NCBI GenBank assembly: GCA_907163375.1
Contig: CAJQUW010008954.1
Coordinates: forward strand, 35,473 to 99,472
Source: Prostheceraeus crozeri
Taxonomy: Eukaryota; Platyhelminthes; Polycladida; Euryleptidae
Length of the DNA stretch: 64,000 nucleotides
Direction: 5' to 3'
How positions within the stretch are numbered: the stretch's first letter is position 1; each line of letters starts with the position of its first letter. Below the pieces are notes generated by a model. It made no database searches, was not told the origin of the DNA, and saw only the letters and a program-made list of their open reading frames with translations. The position numbers and the translations under genes are program-made. Positions 34,741 through 45,297 of the stretch are shown here, one piece after another.

Positions 34741-35860
34741 TTATCATGGTTCCTACATTGAAAGTAATATCTCAAATGCAAATCAGGCATAAATTTTCTT
34801 TTCAAAAAGACTTCTAAATGAAGGAATGTGACAGTTGACTTTACAGACTCGAATTTTAAAAGTTATTAAAATTATCAACAAATTAATTGAACATGGCAGT
34901 CAGCATTTAGGGCATTTTCGATATCTTCAAAGGAAGGAGTTATAAGGTCAATCTGCTAGTTATAGTTCTTGTAAAAAGTCCTTCTCAAAGAATAGGTTCC
35001 TCGTTTTTAAGTTTGGTTGTTTGTCGCCTCGCCAGATGCCTTCCATCATTGGTATGTTGGACTAAAAACCTCTTCCAGATTCATTTGCTTCCCTCTGTCC
35101 TCAAAAATTCCTAAAAGTTTTATTTTCGGTTAGGTTCTGCTATGTTTCCTCAGGCTTGGAGAGACGTTCCATGTCATGCATTCGATATGGTTGGCCTGGC
35201 CCCGCCATGTGGTATAGGTTGGAGGTTAAGGGCCGAAACCTTGCTTCATGCAGCCACATGGTTCCTCCCTGATGACTCCATACATAGCAAACTTAATTTT
35301 GGTTTCTTAGGTTTCTTATTTTCACCATTTGTTATTTTTAAGTTCGCTTTTCGTCAGGTCTATGGCGAACTCTCATTTTAGATCTTAGATTGTAAAAATG
35401 AAATTGATTATAAAGTTTAATTTATTTCCCTTCTCGTCATAAGCTGGATTGGCTAGCCTTTATTCGTATTTCAGTCCCTACTCTATACTGGAGTAGGTTA
35501 CTCTATGTAGTTAGTATTAATTTGTATTCATTCGTTCATGACTTTTAATTACCTAATTATTTACAGGATTCTCCACTAGGGTAGTTGTTTAACTTTGGTA
35601 TCTTCCGTTTCCTGGATCCTTCGAATTATTTTGTCCGTGTCGTGTCTTAATTCGATTGGGTATTATTCAAAACTTGAGTTACATTATGTCTATGATTCCT
35701 GAGTAGAATGAAAGTAGGAACTAACCTAGAAAGATAAACAGTAAACATCATGGCATGTCTGAATAACTACAAAAATGGAGCATAGCGGTAGAATGACTTA
35801 AGTTACAATTGAAAAATACTGAGAAATTTATTAAAACTTATACATAAAGAAATTCAGAGA
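34741..35860. other. Unassigned sequence, partly the 3' flank of the Penelope-like element
   Basis: No coding region is recognised. TATAGAGTAGGGA on the minus strand near 35470-35490 resembles a word just after the first Penelope-like fragment (12958). Confidence 0.35.
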
Positions 35861-35867
35861 AAGCATC

Positions 35868-37026
35868 TTACTCGTCTTTATTGTTGATCTTTGGTTTCAG
35901 TTTTTTAATATAAAGTGCCTCTCGTATTCTGATGTTATAACTGTCAGATGTCAGAATTTTGACTGAAATATTGGTGGTATTGCAAGAACGTAGATGTTTG
36001 AAGACAGAGCTGGAGTTGTTGGTCAAATGTTCTTTTATCCTTGTGTGAAGAAATCGGATCGTGCTTCCAAGCACAAACCGATATTTTTTAAGGTGCAACC
36101 ACTTAGAGTACAATCAGTGTGTTTGTTGGATTTCTTGAGATACCGACGAATTGTATTTCCTTTTCTTACCAAGCGAACATCGATGCTATCATTTTTGAAT
36201 ATGTGTTTTATTTTACGATCAATTTCATCACACACATCAGGAAATTTGAAATTGAATGTTTCAGGATTATTCAGATTCTTATCGTTTATTTTCATTTTCT
36301 TTGTCTTAGACTTTGTTTTCTCTCTTTTTATCACATGATTCAGATAGTCATTCAACTGAAGTGTTCGATGGAATTCCTGAATATGTTTATCAAGTGTTGC
36401 GCTATCCGAGCAACGATTTTCGATTCGTTTGTATTCGTTTCTTATAAAAGAGATTTTGGCGTTCTCAGACAAGTTGGAATCATAATTAGCAAATATATTC
36501 TTATTGGCGGGTTTCTTAGGGATTTCGAACAAGGGAGACCCGTTTGTGTTAATTTGTACCGTGAAATCCAGCAAGCTGAGTTCATCATTGTTTTTTGGCA
36601 CTTCAATTTCGAATCTGTCGACTATTTAGTTGATCAAGGAGAAGGAATGCTTTTTCACGATTTTCAGCTAAAATAAAACAGTCATCGACATATCTCTTGA
36701 ATATTGATATACCAGTAATGTTTGACAAAGCCTGTCTTTCCAGCGTATCAATAAATGTGATAGCTAGGAGTCCAGATAGTGATGAATCCATGGGGAGACC
36801 ATCTCTTTGCTTATAAAATTTGTTGTTGAAGGTGAAGTAATTGTTAGTCAAAGTCACTTGTAGGAGCTGAATGATATCTTGTGTAGGTAGTTCGAATGAA
36901 ATTTCGTGATGTAGATTGATTAGATTTTCGATGTTCGAGATAGATCCTTCGATATTTTTTTGACCGTGGTGTCTTAATTTGACTGATATGTCGATTTTCA
37001 ATCAAATTGTCCCATAAATCCTTCAA
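35868..37026 (-). pseudogene. Penelope-like retroelement: reverse transcriptase and GIY-YIG endonuclease, frameshifted
   Basis: Three overlapping minus-strand frames form one broken protein. Frame 37001-36603 carries fingers and palm: FYKQRDGLPMDSSLSGLLA then FKRYVDDCFILAE, with the catalytic YVDD at 36681-36692. Frame 36601-36035 carries the palm end and thumb (LSLLDFTVQINTNGS and the following helices) and the linker with TDCTLSGC. Frame 36113-35868 carries the endonuclease part (GSTIRFLHTRIKEHL, then SSVFKHLRSC), with the YIG replaced by RFVLG. A fourth frame (37026-36844) covers the N-terminal edge of the same region. The order reverse transcriptase then GIY-YIG is the canonical Penelope-like one. 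Frameshifts near 36602 and about 36070 and the lost YIG imply a dead copy. It is not closely similar to the fragment at 12600, so two families are represented. Confidence 0.9.
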
Positions 37027-38750
37027 AACCTCTCCTATGATTGCATTGCTAATCTGTTAAGCAGGCAGAACTGGTTCTGCAAAAAAAGGAACCAACATTC
37101 ACAACAGTACTTGATTGCAGAATGACAACAATCCTCTCATGATGTAATTAATGCATGAATGTAATCGTATTTTAAAGATAAACCGGCTTGCCAATTATAT
37201 ACTTTACATTGACATTTAAGTAAATCGCTGAAAAGAACGAACTTTTCCGACGTCCGGATCAACTCTCTTGGATTAGGGCATAGAGATGACCTTTCTTTGC
37301 ATGACGCAACAGAAGAAACATCTAAATAGGATTCTCTTGGCTCCATAAAGCTGATCATTCGGATTTTCATTCAGAAAAGAATCGTGTGAACAGAACACAC
37401 TGAGAAACAGGCGTGTGGTTATAACACGTCAACATTCGTCAGACAAAGCTATTTTCTATAGAGATCCGGCAGTACGCACTGTTATTCATAAAGTTCCAAT
37501 AAGAACTAGAAAGAGTACGGAACCTGACCACGAACTATGACTAAGAAATGAGTGTCAGGGTCTAGTACTCTTTGAATATGAAAATATAAGTACTCATTTT
37601 AGAGCTCCTTGGGTTCAAAACCACAGGACTTGATTCGCACTTATTTTAGAGCTCCTTGGGTTCAAAACCACAAGACTTGATTCGTTCTAATCTTAGTACT
37701 CATTTAGTCAGTTCCAAGGGAGAAGCACCTTCACTACATCGAACAATACTATGCGGCATATCTAACCCGGTATATCCTATGTGCATATCCATCTAAGAAT
37801 TGCTGTAGCAATTAAACACGGGTCCATGTCGATCAATAATATATACACAAAACTCCAAGTGCAGTCGGTGAAGTTGCTAAACGTTAGCAGGACTCATAGC
37901 GGAGTCGGGGAAGATGGCAAGCGTTGGCTCTGTGAGCTCAAGTTCGGTTATTTTAGTACTCCTTCATGATGACGGTCCTTGATAGTCATCTTGATGACGG
38001 TACCTGGTGGCGGCTTCAAGTGGCTGGCAGTGGTTAGGTGCCGTTCCTTCTCAATCTACTTTGCAAAGATTTATGATTATTACTATTTCTCTTTCTGAAA
38101 ATAATTATTGAAAATCATTTGAATAACTTTCAATACATCGCCTTGCATCGCCTTCAAAACTATGGCAGGCTTCACTAAATTGATTGATCTTTCTAAGATC
38201 TAGCAACATTGACTTAAGTCAGACCGAGTAGGTGAGATTGTGATCAACAAGCACCTTCTGTCCATTATCGTTCAACCAACTGATGCATAGCGAAAAGTCG
38301 GCTTTCTATGCCGCTTCCATGACATCCCTCAGTGTATGGGACACCTTTTTACCCCAACTGCGGTACCTTAGGTAATTGTGGCAGAAATATACTACCATGT
38401 GAATGCGTGAGATGACTTGCTAATCTCTTCTATGTTATGTTCTATAGAAGAAATTTTAATTCCATGGCCTGTCGTAGTCCTAGTGAAGAAAGCACGTTGT
38501 AACTACACACATTTTCAGAGTTGTATTGCAAGTCACATAACAGCTTCATATCATTTTGTGGAGAATTGGGCCGGGCTGTGTATACATTCAGCTACTTTCG
38601 TAATTGGACATGAAAATTGTTGTATTTGATTACAGATGTTATTCATTCGTCATAATTACAATGAAAATCAATAATTGAAACTAATGAATGAGAAATCGTG
38701 TGTCTATAGATGAAAGGGTATGCAAGTAGAGAAAGCAAATCTTTCTTAAG
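37027..38750. other. Mostly unassigned sequence with one tandem duplication
   Basis: Apart from the 47-bp duplication at 37601-37695 and a CATAGAAAT-family end near 38240-38320, I see nothing identifiable. Confidence 0.4.
37601..37695. repeat. 47-bp tandem duplication
   Basis: AGAGCTCCTTGGGTTCAAAA starts at 37601 and again at 37648. The copies differ at one clear position (CACAGGACTT versus CACAAGACTT). The flanking TACTCATTT words at 37591 and after 37700 suggest a slightly larger duplicated context. Confidence 0.92.
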
Positions 38751-38968
38751 CATCAAAAGTACGTGGAGGTGTCTTCTTAAAGAATTTGGCTGAAATATTG
38801 CAATATGTACAGGCTCTCCTGACGGTGTACTGACTTCTTTTCGTTTTAGCGTTCTTCCCCCTGAAGAAGCGTGAATACGCGAAACTTCGGGCCTGCACAT
38901 AGGCTTATTACAATATTTTAGCCAATGAATTCCTCAAGAAGATCTCTCCACGTACTTTTGATTCATCA
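38751..38968. repeat. Inverted repeat enclosing a hammerhead-like core
   Basis: The left arm (38751-38804) and right arm (about 38908-38968) are inverted copies with several mismatches; both contain CAAAAGTACGTGGAG or its complement. Between them lies CCCTGAAGAAGCGTGAATAC followed by GCGAAACTTCGGG (about 38861-38891). This has the CUGANGA word, a 4-bp GCGT/ACGC stem, and GAAA, which is the conserved half of a hammerhead ribozyme core. The expected cleavage-site UH after helix III is not visible, so I do not call a functional ribozyme. Such motifs are known from Penelope-like elements. Confidence 0.55.
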
Positions 38969-39339
38969 TACAAAGTCTCCTCTGTTTGCGGCAATCCTTT
39001 GTTAAGTAAAATTTCAATTATTGACATATTTCCGAGGCTACAATACGAATCGTCAGTTGAATCATGACCTGACACTGTCAGCAGCGATCAACAATATGCC
39101 TGGAATAAAATGATCAAAACAGACAAAGAGAATAGAAGTCTTAATAGCAAATTTCCTTTGAATGGTTGTTTTTATAATTAAGAGAATTGAAAAATTGTTG
39201 GAACTTACAAGAGATTTAATAACTATCATACAAGCGTTGTTTTGCAAAATAGAGATATTTCATAGGCAGTGCTCTAAATTGTCCTGCTCCAATAGTTTGT
39301 GAAAAGCACGCTGCATCTAAAAATAATCACCTAAGGTGC

Positions 39340-39515
39340 GATGATTGCAATGCGAATCACTCATGCAATTAATTGCAATTATTCGATGACACACATCAAT
39401 GAATTGCAATTATTGGATGACAACATATCAATTAATTGCAATTTTGCAAGTAACTGACACCAGACGATCAATTGCAATTATTGAGTGAATCCAATTATCA
39501 ATTGCAATGAATATT
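39340..39515. repeat. Cluster of ATTGCAATT words
   Basis: About eight copies of AATTGCAATT or TCAATTGCAATT, several with GGATGACA or CGATGACA following, occur within about 170 bp. Spacing is irregular (roughly 20-50 bp). Confidence 0.75.
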
Positions 39516-39970
39516 TGGTAACCCTAATTCTTGTCTAATTGTTGCTAGCAAGTTTGGAAAATTGTGAGCTCAGGGCGCTTTGTCCTGATATCATGTCATC
39601 TTTCCGTGTTCATCACTCGCAACACATGCTCAAAGATCTATTCGCTTCTTCCGGTGTAGTATGCGATAAATTTCTCAGTCAGATAATTCGTCTGTCAAGT
39701 CTTCATCATTTACCGCTGTCTTGCGACCGCAGAGGGTAGTTCATATGACACCTGAGGAAACGGCAGTTCTCATTGTGTGACACGTGTCGTCAAATATTCG
39801 GATTGGGATGGGATTTAGGAACTTGGAATTCGCAGGAATGGCTGACGACTCTCATATGATTCGCATCTTCTCCATGTATTGGCGCTTGACCCCTCCGATC
39901 CTTATTTTCTGCTTCGCCCCTTCGGTCATAACTCATGGCAGATGAAATTCGTTAAAGTAACATATATAGT

Positions 39971-40275
39971 GGTCTCAGTGGCACAGTGGTGAAGTGCTTG
40001 GCCTAGCGATCTATCGGTCTAGAGGTCGAGCCCCGAGAGTGTCATTGGAAGTCGGCAGGAAGGACATCCGGTCTCAGTGGTGCAGTGGTTAAGTGCTTGG
40101 CCTAGAGATCTATCGGTCTAGAGGTCGAGCCCCGAGAGTGTCATTGGAAGTCGGCAGGAAGGGCATCCAGACTAAAAGATCACAACGCTCCCAGATTAAA
40201 GTCTGAATATATCAGCACCGTTCAAGCCCCAGTATGGGGGAGTAGTGACGTTAAAGCATTACAACATACTTACTT
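39971..40275 (+). mobile_element. tRNA-derived SINE with a tandem head duplication
   Basis: A head GGTCTCAGTGGTGCAGTGGT (A-box-like) with GGTCGAGCCCCGAGAG (B-box-like) occurs twice, at 39971 and 40070, 99 bp apart. Only the second copy continues into the body (CATCCAGACTAAAAGATCAC, then AGTGACGTTAAAGCATTAC). The same family, better preserved, lies on the minus strand at 55943-56130. RNA polymerase III promoter boxes and the two loci support a SINE. Confidence 0.85.
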
Positions 40276-41541
40276 TCCCACTACTATGCGCCTTTGACAA
40301 TGCGTGTGATGGTAATTCTAAGTAGTAATTCTCTTTGATGATGTTGTTTTCTGGAACTGCCTATCAGCAACGTCTCTGCCTTCTGAACTTGTATGCGGAG
40401 GTCCGTTATTAGGTCAAAGTCTCAGAGAAGATTCACCGCTTCAGTAACTGGTTCCGGCTTCCAGCATTGATCTATTACTTCAATGGTGAAGCTCTCGGCT
40501 AATGTTCAGTGGATTGCTCTCGCTGTCTCATTATATCGTCAGAGATGCTCTGTTGAGGCCATTTTTCGCAAGCCGTGAACCATCAGTACCTTGTGTCTTG
40601 TGATGACTTAGGATTACAAATACAATGCACTCCGGAGAAGCGGGAGAAAGAGCAAGAAGCATTTCCAACACATGTAAAGAGCTCCGGTTAAGAGGGAGAA
40701 TTTTCGGAAGTCACTTCATTTAAAGGGGAGAATTTTTGAAATAATTAAATTTTTTGTTGAGAGCTGGATCTGAACTTCTGCATTTAGTGATTTTCGTTCA
40801 TGTTTCAACCAAAACCGAGTTCATTCTTAATGACACTGTGACAAGTAGCATTATTTCTTAGTTAAGTACTTTTCAGTGTTTCTGGTCAATGTGATGCCAC
40901 TAAAAACGAATATGAGGTCATTTTCGTCAGGTAGCGTTCTCTTCTCAGTTGAAGTGCTTTGAAAACAGAGACCTGAGTTTCTTGACTTATAGCCTTCCTC
41001 ACTGAGAGATGCGTAAAAGGAATATCATCAAATAAATGTCTTCCCAAAGGGACTGTAGCTACCGAATCGGAATAATGTTTGGAAATGTCATTGATGAAGA
41101 GTTACTCCAGATACCAATTGATATGTAGGTCTAATCAATTAATTGTATTGTCGTTACATTTGGTAAACAATTTAGCGATGAAGATGGAGGTTCTACTTCA
41201 CTGCACAAGAAACGGTAATGAATTGGTTCTGACAGCTGATCATAATTATCCTATTAATCTGACATCTGATTTATGAATGCGGACAATTGAAACTTAAAAT
41301 TTATGATGATTGACTTATGAACGGCCCTGCCATAAATGTGGAGAAGTTTTCAAGACTTGCGGTTTAAATGGTTATATTACAAGATTTATGTACCTGTCGT
41401 CTGCTGTCGTACAGTTTTATGTACATTATCCTGATTTTAGAGATAAGAAGAAAGTAAAACCAATGATTGATTATCCTCCGTCAATGGTCTTTCATCATAC
41501 ACAAGAGGTTGCCTCGTGCTGAGGATCCAGGGGGTTGATTA
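40276..41541. other. Unassigned sequence
   Basis: No recognised feature. Short frames at 41079 and 41310 have no recognisable domain. Confidence 0.4.
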
Positions 41542-42946
41542 GTGGCGACAGCTATGATATTACTTTTTAGCCAGCGCTTATAAACAGTTTGATTGATATC
41601 GCAATTGACAACAGAATTAAGGAAATAAGGGAATTGACAGCTATGTCAAAACAATGAATCAGCGAAAAATTACATGGTTATCCGTAGACATTTGGAAGCA
41701 TAGAAATTGACAATACCATAGAAAGTAAACTATTAGAAAACTATTAGAAGCCATAGAAGTGGATAATAGTACACTAGAATGGAAGTTTGATATCCTGCCT
41801 ATGCACAATGATGGCACATGGAAAAATCTATGGTTTGTAGATCAGATTCGATCTAAAACATCGTATCATAGTCAAACTAATTGCCAAGTTGGTTGTGGAA
41901 GTTGTTGACACCTAATTACAGGATTTTCATGAAGAGAATTGCAAGTGAGATGGCGGCATTGTTTCATGTGAAATAGCCTACTATTCCATGGATTAATATA
42001 GTGTGTCTATTTGTAGTAGTAGTCACTGACAACTATTTCCCAATGTTTCAATATTCGAATGAGAATTAAAAATTGGTTCACAAAGTCAGAATTAAAAGTG
42101 GTCGGTGTGCTGTTTGTAAGAACATCTGAAGAATTCACCGATAGAAAGTCTAATTATCGGATAATTTCTTCTTCAAGCGGCTAATAAACCTGGCGCTTTT
42201 CAGGAATAAACGCGTTGAAAGTTTCTTTACCGACAATCATATCTCAAATAAATGAAATGTCGCTGTAACTTTTCAACTAAACATTGAATGATACATGTGA
42301 TATTTTGAAAGCTGATATTCGAATGCATGTAGAGATTTTGAAAATTATTCAAATTCAGTTGACAGGGGAACCCTTTAAAGTAAAATGAATACTCTGAGAT
42401 TTCTTGGCCTCTGATTTCAAGATGGAGTTATGCATGTTCTGTAAATCGACATTACAAGTTGCATAAGAGTCTGATTATACTATTGATAAATTATCGGAGC
42501 GATATTAAAAAATGATGAACGTACAGAACGTTTTAGAGGGATTTCCTTCTTTGTCATCCTGTCGGCGCAGTATTTTGTAGATTCATTATTGCTTTTGTGT
42601 ACATTGGACAAGGGCCAACAATCCAGATCACAAATTGTCTTGATAAATATAAATGCCAACCAGAAAACAAGAAGCCAGATCGCACAATTTGCATTTTGCC
42701 CCAACTAAGTTCCCCCGGCGTGTGCCATAATTTTCATGCAATTTCCATTCTAGGACTTTCTATGGTATTGTTAATTTCTATGTTAGAAGCTATTAGAAAA
42801 CTATTATCCACTTCTATGTTTGGAAGACAAAAAGATAGATAAAGATCCATTTCTATGGTTAGCAGAATGTTGATACAAGGTTGATAGTTGATTTGACATA
42901 GAAATCAATTGATCTTGGCTAAAAAAGATGACGGATTTGTCGCCAC
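41542..42946. mobile_element. 1.4-kb composite inverted-repeat element with GTGGCGACA ends
   Basis: The outer ends are GTGGCGACA (41542) and TGTCGCCAC (42946), each with TA outside; TTTTTAGCC lies about 20 bases inside on both sides. Within these is a second inverted pair: left CATAGAAGTGGATAATAG and CTAGAATGGAAGTTTG (41752-41785), right AATTTCCATTCTAG and CTATTATCCACTTCTATG (42744-42820). CATAGAAA words recur at 41699, 41716, 41752, 42757-42780, 42850 and 42892. The inner part near 42690-42757 matches the small element at 43779-43978, so a smaller relative may be nested. No transposase is recognisable. Confidence 0.7.
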
Positions 42947-43109
42947 TAAAAATGCATTAGAGTAATGGGGAGTTTCCATTCTTGTAAGTACTTTGAGAGG
43001 AGTAAGTGATGAGCGATGGTGGAAAATGATGGTGAAACATCAGTGATGAAGAGATGCCTTGAATATCTGAAGAGAATGACAGCGATTAAGTCAATAGAAA
43101 CACCATCAC

Positions 43110-43262
43110 CAAGTGGAGACGACCTCGCACCTTCTTCACTCAGCCACGCCGACCGCACTCGCCTGACCCAGGAATCGAACCGAAGTGCGGGGTGGAGACG
43201 AGCTTGCACCTTCTTCACTAGACCACGCTGACTGCACTCGCCTGACCCAGGCATCGAACCCA
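43110..43262 (-). repeat. Tandem tRNA-like units (79-bp period), SINE-like
   Basis: On the minus strand the unit contains an A-box-like stretch (GCGTGGCTGAGTGAAGAAGG) and a B-box (GGTTCGATTCC in one unit, GGTTCGATGCC in the other), followed by TGGGTCAGGCGAGTGC. The marker CCTGACCCAG occurs at 43162 and 43241 on the plus strand. The spacing of the boxes is tRNA-like, but I could not fold a normal cloverleaf, so I regard it as a tRNA-derived repeat. The open frames here are shadows. Confidence 0.7.
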
Positions 43263-43778
43263 AGCACAAATCCCATCAATTTCCTTGTATGCTCATAAGC
43301 AGTTTCACATTGCACTCAAGTAGTTGACATCTTAAAAAACATCTTAAAAGCCTAAATTCAGTAAAATTAAAAAATTTGAAATGCTATTCATAGTACGAAG
43401 ATGAGTGAGAAGCCATTAGAAAGATCACAAAGCGGATTTGTTGAAGAGCCAATTTCTTGTGATTTGGAAAGTTTAATCCTTTGCTGGACTTTGGTCATTT
43501 TGCCGCTGCATCTCTTTTGTGAATGTTAAATTTTGAATTCAACTTTAAAACCCGAAAAGCTTTGTTTTTCTGCTTTAAGTTGTCAACAAGTGATCGATAA
43601 ATACTTTTACAGTTCACGCTGCAATAATCTCAATGAATATTGCTTCCATAATAACGTTTATGCTTTCCAAAGAGTGCATACACTTCAAGGAGTGCAATAA
43701 ACAGTCTTTATTTGTCTTCATGCATGTATTGTAGATATCCTACCCTCTTATTCATAGAAATTGACAACAATAAAACCT

Positions 43779-43978
43779 CTAGAATGGAAATTAAGCTTCA
43801 TGCAATGCACAATAACGGCACATAAATCGCACGCATTTTCACTTAGATGCACCTGCCAACGTCTGTATCATTGGGTTAGAATCAGTCACATGAGTAAATC
43901 GAAGTTTTTAATTGGTTCTTCATGCCCCAACTTAGTTCCCCCGGATGTGCCGCGACCTTGAGTCAATTTCCATTCTAG
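43779..43978. mobile_element. 200-bp MITE with CTAGAATGGAAATT ends
   Basis: CTAGAATGGAAATT at 43779 and AATTTCCATTCTAG ending at 43978 are exact inverted repeats. The block CCCCAACTTAGTTCCCCCGG in the right half also occurs near 42699 inside the composite element. CATAGAAATTGACAACA lies just upstream at 43754, echoing the flanks of the composite element. Confidence 0.85.
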
Positions 43979-44194
43979 CGAACTTCAGATATGAAGTAAG
44001 TTTATTTCTATGCTCTTATTTGACCTGTAAAGCAGATTATTGCCCGCTTTAGTATAGACTAGATCTGTGAATAGATATTTTCACTATTGATGAAGCTAGA
44101 TTTCTATTCAAATACTCTTGCTAATCATAGACATGTCAATCACAATCTGTCCTTGATCATCATAGCACGTCGTCAAATAAAATTCTATACCGTA

Positions 44195-44330
44195 CGCAAC
44201 TCGTGCATGAGATTGCTTCATCATAGCATTCGAACTCGTTAGATTTTAGCGGCCTCACCCTACCGGTTCGGGCATTTAAGATATCTAGCTCGTGGAATGC
44301 TGCCGAAGAAGCAATCATGGACGAGTTGCG
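44195..44330. mobile_element. 136-bp foldback MITE with TA flanks
   Basis: The left arm CGCAACTCGTGCATGAGATT and right arm (inverted CGCAACTCGTCCATGATTGC) pair over about 40 bases with small gaps. TA lies directly outside both ends (44193-44194 and 44331-44332). The loop includes TACCGGTTCGGGC. The size, arms and TA flanks fit a small MITE. Confidence 0.8.
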
Positions 44331-45211
44331 TAAAAAATGGAATTGCAGACTATCATGGAAATACTTTAGTACATAGAAAGTTCATGTGCATTCTGCATGT
44401 CACACAGCCTCTAAATGGTAAATTTTAGATGGAAATCTCTAGAAATACCATTGATATCTACAATTCCATAACAAATAGAGGTAGATCTTTGACAGCTGTA
44501 ATATTCTGATGATCACAGATTCTGACGATCTCAAGAAATATAAAGTTACTTACGTTACTCTTGCAATCCATTCTAAATGCATTATTAATGATCAACAAAC
44601 GATGGCTGCGCCCTTCGACCTCGTGCATAGACAATAGACATGTTGATCTCGAAAAAAGCAATAAAGATGGATGAGTTAATTTCAAAAACTTTGGACTTGT
44701 CGTCCTGTGATTGCACGGCATGTTGCTGTCACACATGACTCGATGCCTTTCATCACATCAGAAAGCTCACAGAACTGAAACTATGATATTAAATAACAAC
44801 TTCCTTACTCAAAGAATTTCAAGTTCTTCATTCATTTACTCAAGTGCTCAGTTGTAGAATTACATAAACCTCTCAAACGTTTCTCAAGGGATCGAAATTA
44901 TGTTGCTGGCAAATGCAATGAAAGTTCCTTCAAAATCTAAGATATTGTTTAGCTAGCAAATATTTTACTAGATTATTTTAATGAATTAAGAAATGTACAA
45001 CAAAAACAGGCAATGAGGAAAATGCATATAATGTATATTACCGCATAACTTGCAGTGTTCTTGCCAAAATTGAATCAACTGCCTCTTATTTGAAGCATGC
45101 GGAGCAAACAGAGACAAATAGAAAAGAAGTGGCCAAGCTATGCGTGTCACACATCCTGTCTGTTATTGAGCTCTTGATCATCGACTCTGAGATATCATGT
45201 CTCAGTTATAT
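44331..45211. other. Unassigned sequence
   Basis: No recognised coding region. CTAGAAAT words near 44440 may be distant relatives of the neighbouring repeats. Confidence 0.35.
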
Positions 45212-45297
45212 CAGCGTTGGACACGGGTCCAGGAACCACGGATAGAACCGCGAGTAGGGTCGGCTTAGGTCTAGAAATTTGGACCCGTCTCCAACTG
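45212..45297. mobile_element. 86-bp inverted-repeat element
   Basis: The ends CAGCGTTGGACACGGGTCCA and, inverted, CAGTTGGAGACGGGTCCAAA match at most positions. The interior includes CCACGGATAGAACCGCGAG. The CAG...CTG ends are hAT-like but no 8-bp duplication is visible. Confidence 0.6.

Noticed and set aside
35255..35285. Hammerhead ribozyme (CCCTGATGACTCC)
   Set aside because: The upstream GAAAC and the downstream bases do not form a consistent helix II in any topology I tried.
36119..36676. A 185-residue plus-strand frame
   Set aside because: It is the antisense shadow of the Penelope-like coding sequence on the minus strand.
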